A stretch of DNA of 33,332 nucleotides from Streptomyces sp. BV286 (GTDB taxonomy: Bacteria; Actinomycetota; Actinomycetes; Streptomycetales; Streptomycetaceae). The notes under the pieces are model-generated. The model saw only the letters and a program-made list of their open reading frames with translations. It was not told the origin of the DNA and searched no databases. Below, piece after piece: positions 32,506 to 33,332 of the stretch (positions within the stretch are counted from its first letter, which is position 1; each line of letters starts with the position of its first letter). Made by a program: the position numbers and the translations under genes. The DNA lies in NCBI RefSeq assembly GCF_019090165.1, contig NZ_JAHRIB010000165.1, positions 1-33,332 of the forward strand. Direction: 5' to 3'.

Positions 32506-33332
32506 ATGACCACCGACAACACCTCCCCCAACGGGGCCACCGCCGTCCAGGACAGGCCCGGGGACGCCGAGCCGGTCGTCCAGCTGAAGGGCGCGGGCAA
32601 GGCCTACGGCAACGTCCGCGCCCTGCACGGCGTGGACCTGGCCGTGTATCCCAGCCAGGTCACCTGCGTCCTCGGCGACAACGGCGCCGGCAAGTCCACC
32701 CTGATCAAGATCATCTCCGGCCTGCACCAGCACACCGAGGGCCAGTTCCTCATCGACGGCCACGCCGTCCACCTCAGCACCCCACGCGAAGCCCTCGACA
32801 AGGGCATCGCCACCGTCTACCAGGACCTCGCCACCGTCCCCCTCATGCCGGTCTGGCGGAACTTCTTCCTCGGCTCCGAGATGACCAAGGGCCCCTGGCC
32901 CGTCCGCCGCCTCGACATCGCGAAGATGAAGGAGACCGCCGACCAGGAACTGCGCAACATGGGCATCGTCCTGGACGACCTCGACCAGCCCATCGGCACC
33001 CTCTCCGGCGGCCAGCGCCAGTCCGTGGCCATCGCCCGCGCCGTCTACTTCGGCGCCCGCGTCCTCATCCTCGACGAGCCCACCGCCGCCCTCGGCGTCA
33101 AGCAGTCCGGCGTCGTCCTCAAGTACATCGCCGCCGCCCGCGACCGCGGCCTGGGCGTCATCTTCATCACCCACAACCCCCACCACGCCTACATGGTCGG
33201 CGACCACTTCAGCGTCCTGCGCCTGGGCACCATGGAACTCTCCGCCGCCCGCAGCGACGTCACCCTCGAAGAACTCACCAACCACATGGCCGGCGGCGCC
33301 GAACTCGCCGCCCTCAAACACGAACTCGCCCA
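32506..33332 (+). CDS. CUT2-type sugar ABC transporter ATPase (cut by window edge)
   Basis: ATPase of the sugar importer; 275 codons are in the window and the 3' end lies beyond. It shows Walker A GDNGAGKST (57-65), signature LSGGQRQSVAIARA (166 onward), Walker B VLILDEPTAALG and H-loop FITHNPHHA. By residue 250 only one nucleotide-binding domain has appeared and the sequence looks close to its end, so it is probably the short single-domain form (FrcA-like) rather than the duplicated RbsA form. GGAGG lies seven bases before ATG 32506. Other iol genes, such as iolG and iolE, may follow to the right. Confidence 0.94.
   Translation, partial: MTTDNTSPNGATAVQDRPGDAEPVVQLKGAGKAYGNVRALHGVDLAVYPSQVTCVLGDNGAGKSTLIKIISGLHQHTEGQFLIDGHAVHLSTPREALDKGIATVYQDLATVPLMPVWRNFFLGSEMTKGPWPVRRLDIAKMKETADQELRNMGIVLDDLDQPIGTLSGGQRQSVAIARAVYFGARVLILDEPTAALGVKQSGVVLKYIAAARDRGLGVIFITHNPHHAYMVGDHFSVLRLGTMELSAARSDVTLEELTNHMAGGAELAALKHELA

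Overview
High-GC, gene-dense DNA with many GTG and TTG starts, 4-base start/stop overlaps, Tat and lipoprotein signals and actinobacterial family variants. This points to Streptomyces or a close relative; species cannot be told. I see no tRNA, rRNA, IS element, phage gene, CRISPR array or biosynthetic megasynthase. Nearly every base belongs to a recognisable chromosomal gene, and no region has composition suggesting recent transfer.

Layout: (1) 1-3457, sbcC (cut by the left edge) and sbcD, a DNA-end-processing nuclease pair. (2) 3526-5710, a YigZ/IMPACT protein, then a two-gene unit of a SixA-type phosphatase and a protein that looks like a degenerate MshC/cysteinyl-tRNA synthetase paralog without catalytic motifs. 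(3) 5781-8912, a minus-strand ABC importer (binding lipoprotein, permease, ATPase, all overlapping by 4 bases) behind a clear cobalamin riboswitch, so a probable B12/corrinoid uptake operon. (4) 9022-11604, a short triple repeat, a CoA-binding protein, an MHYT membrane sensor and a double-VOC protein. (5) 11631-13249, a divergent ArsR repressor and His-rich CDF metal exporter. (6) 13259-17601, single genes: YbaK-type deacylase, an XRE-cupin regulator divergent from an EamA transporter, two left-handed beta-helix proteins (acyltransferase and gamma-carbonic anhydrase), DedA. (7) 17718-22892, a Tat-exported GH3 glycosidase and an 821-residue PAS-PAS-GAF-PP2C-HATPase signalling protein. (8) 23008-33332, a myo-inositol catabolism locus: iolC, a Cgl0159-type aldolase, iolB, iolD, iolA and a GntR regulator on the minus strand, divergent from a CUT2-type sugar ABC importer on the plus strand (ATPase cut by the right edge).

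In the inositol locus the importer would bring the polyol in, and IolD, IolB, IolC, the aldolase and IolA would carry the ring-cleaved product to acetyl-CoA-level metabolites. The first two enzymes (inositol dehydrogenase IolG and dehydratase IolE) are not in the window and may lie to the right. The divergent promoter sits inside a 64-bp imperfect palindrome that also holds a match to the IolR box known from Corynebacterium, which suggests the GntR protein controls both arms.

Most of the window is ordinary actinobacterial chromosome. The observations most worth a second look are the degenerate MshC-like protein coupled to SixA, the mutually exclusive hairpins over the ribosome-binding site downstream of the riboswitch, and the palindromic iol operator. 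I found no clear candidate for a wholly new multi-gene system.
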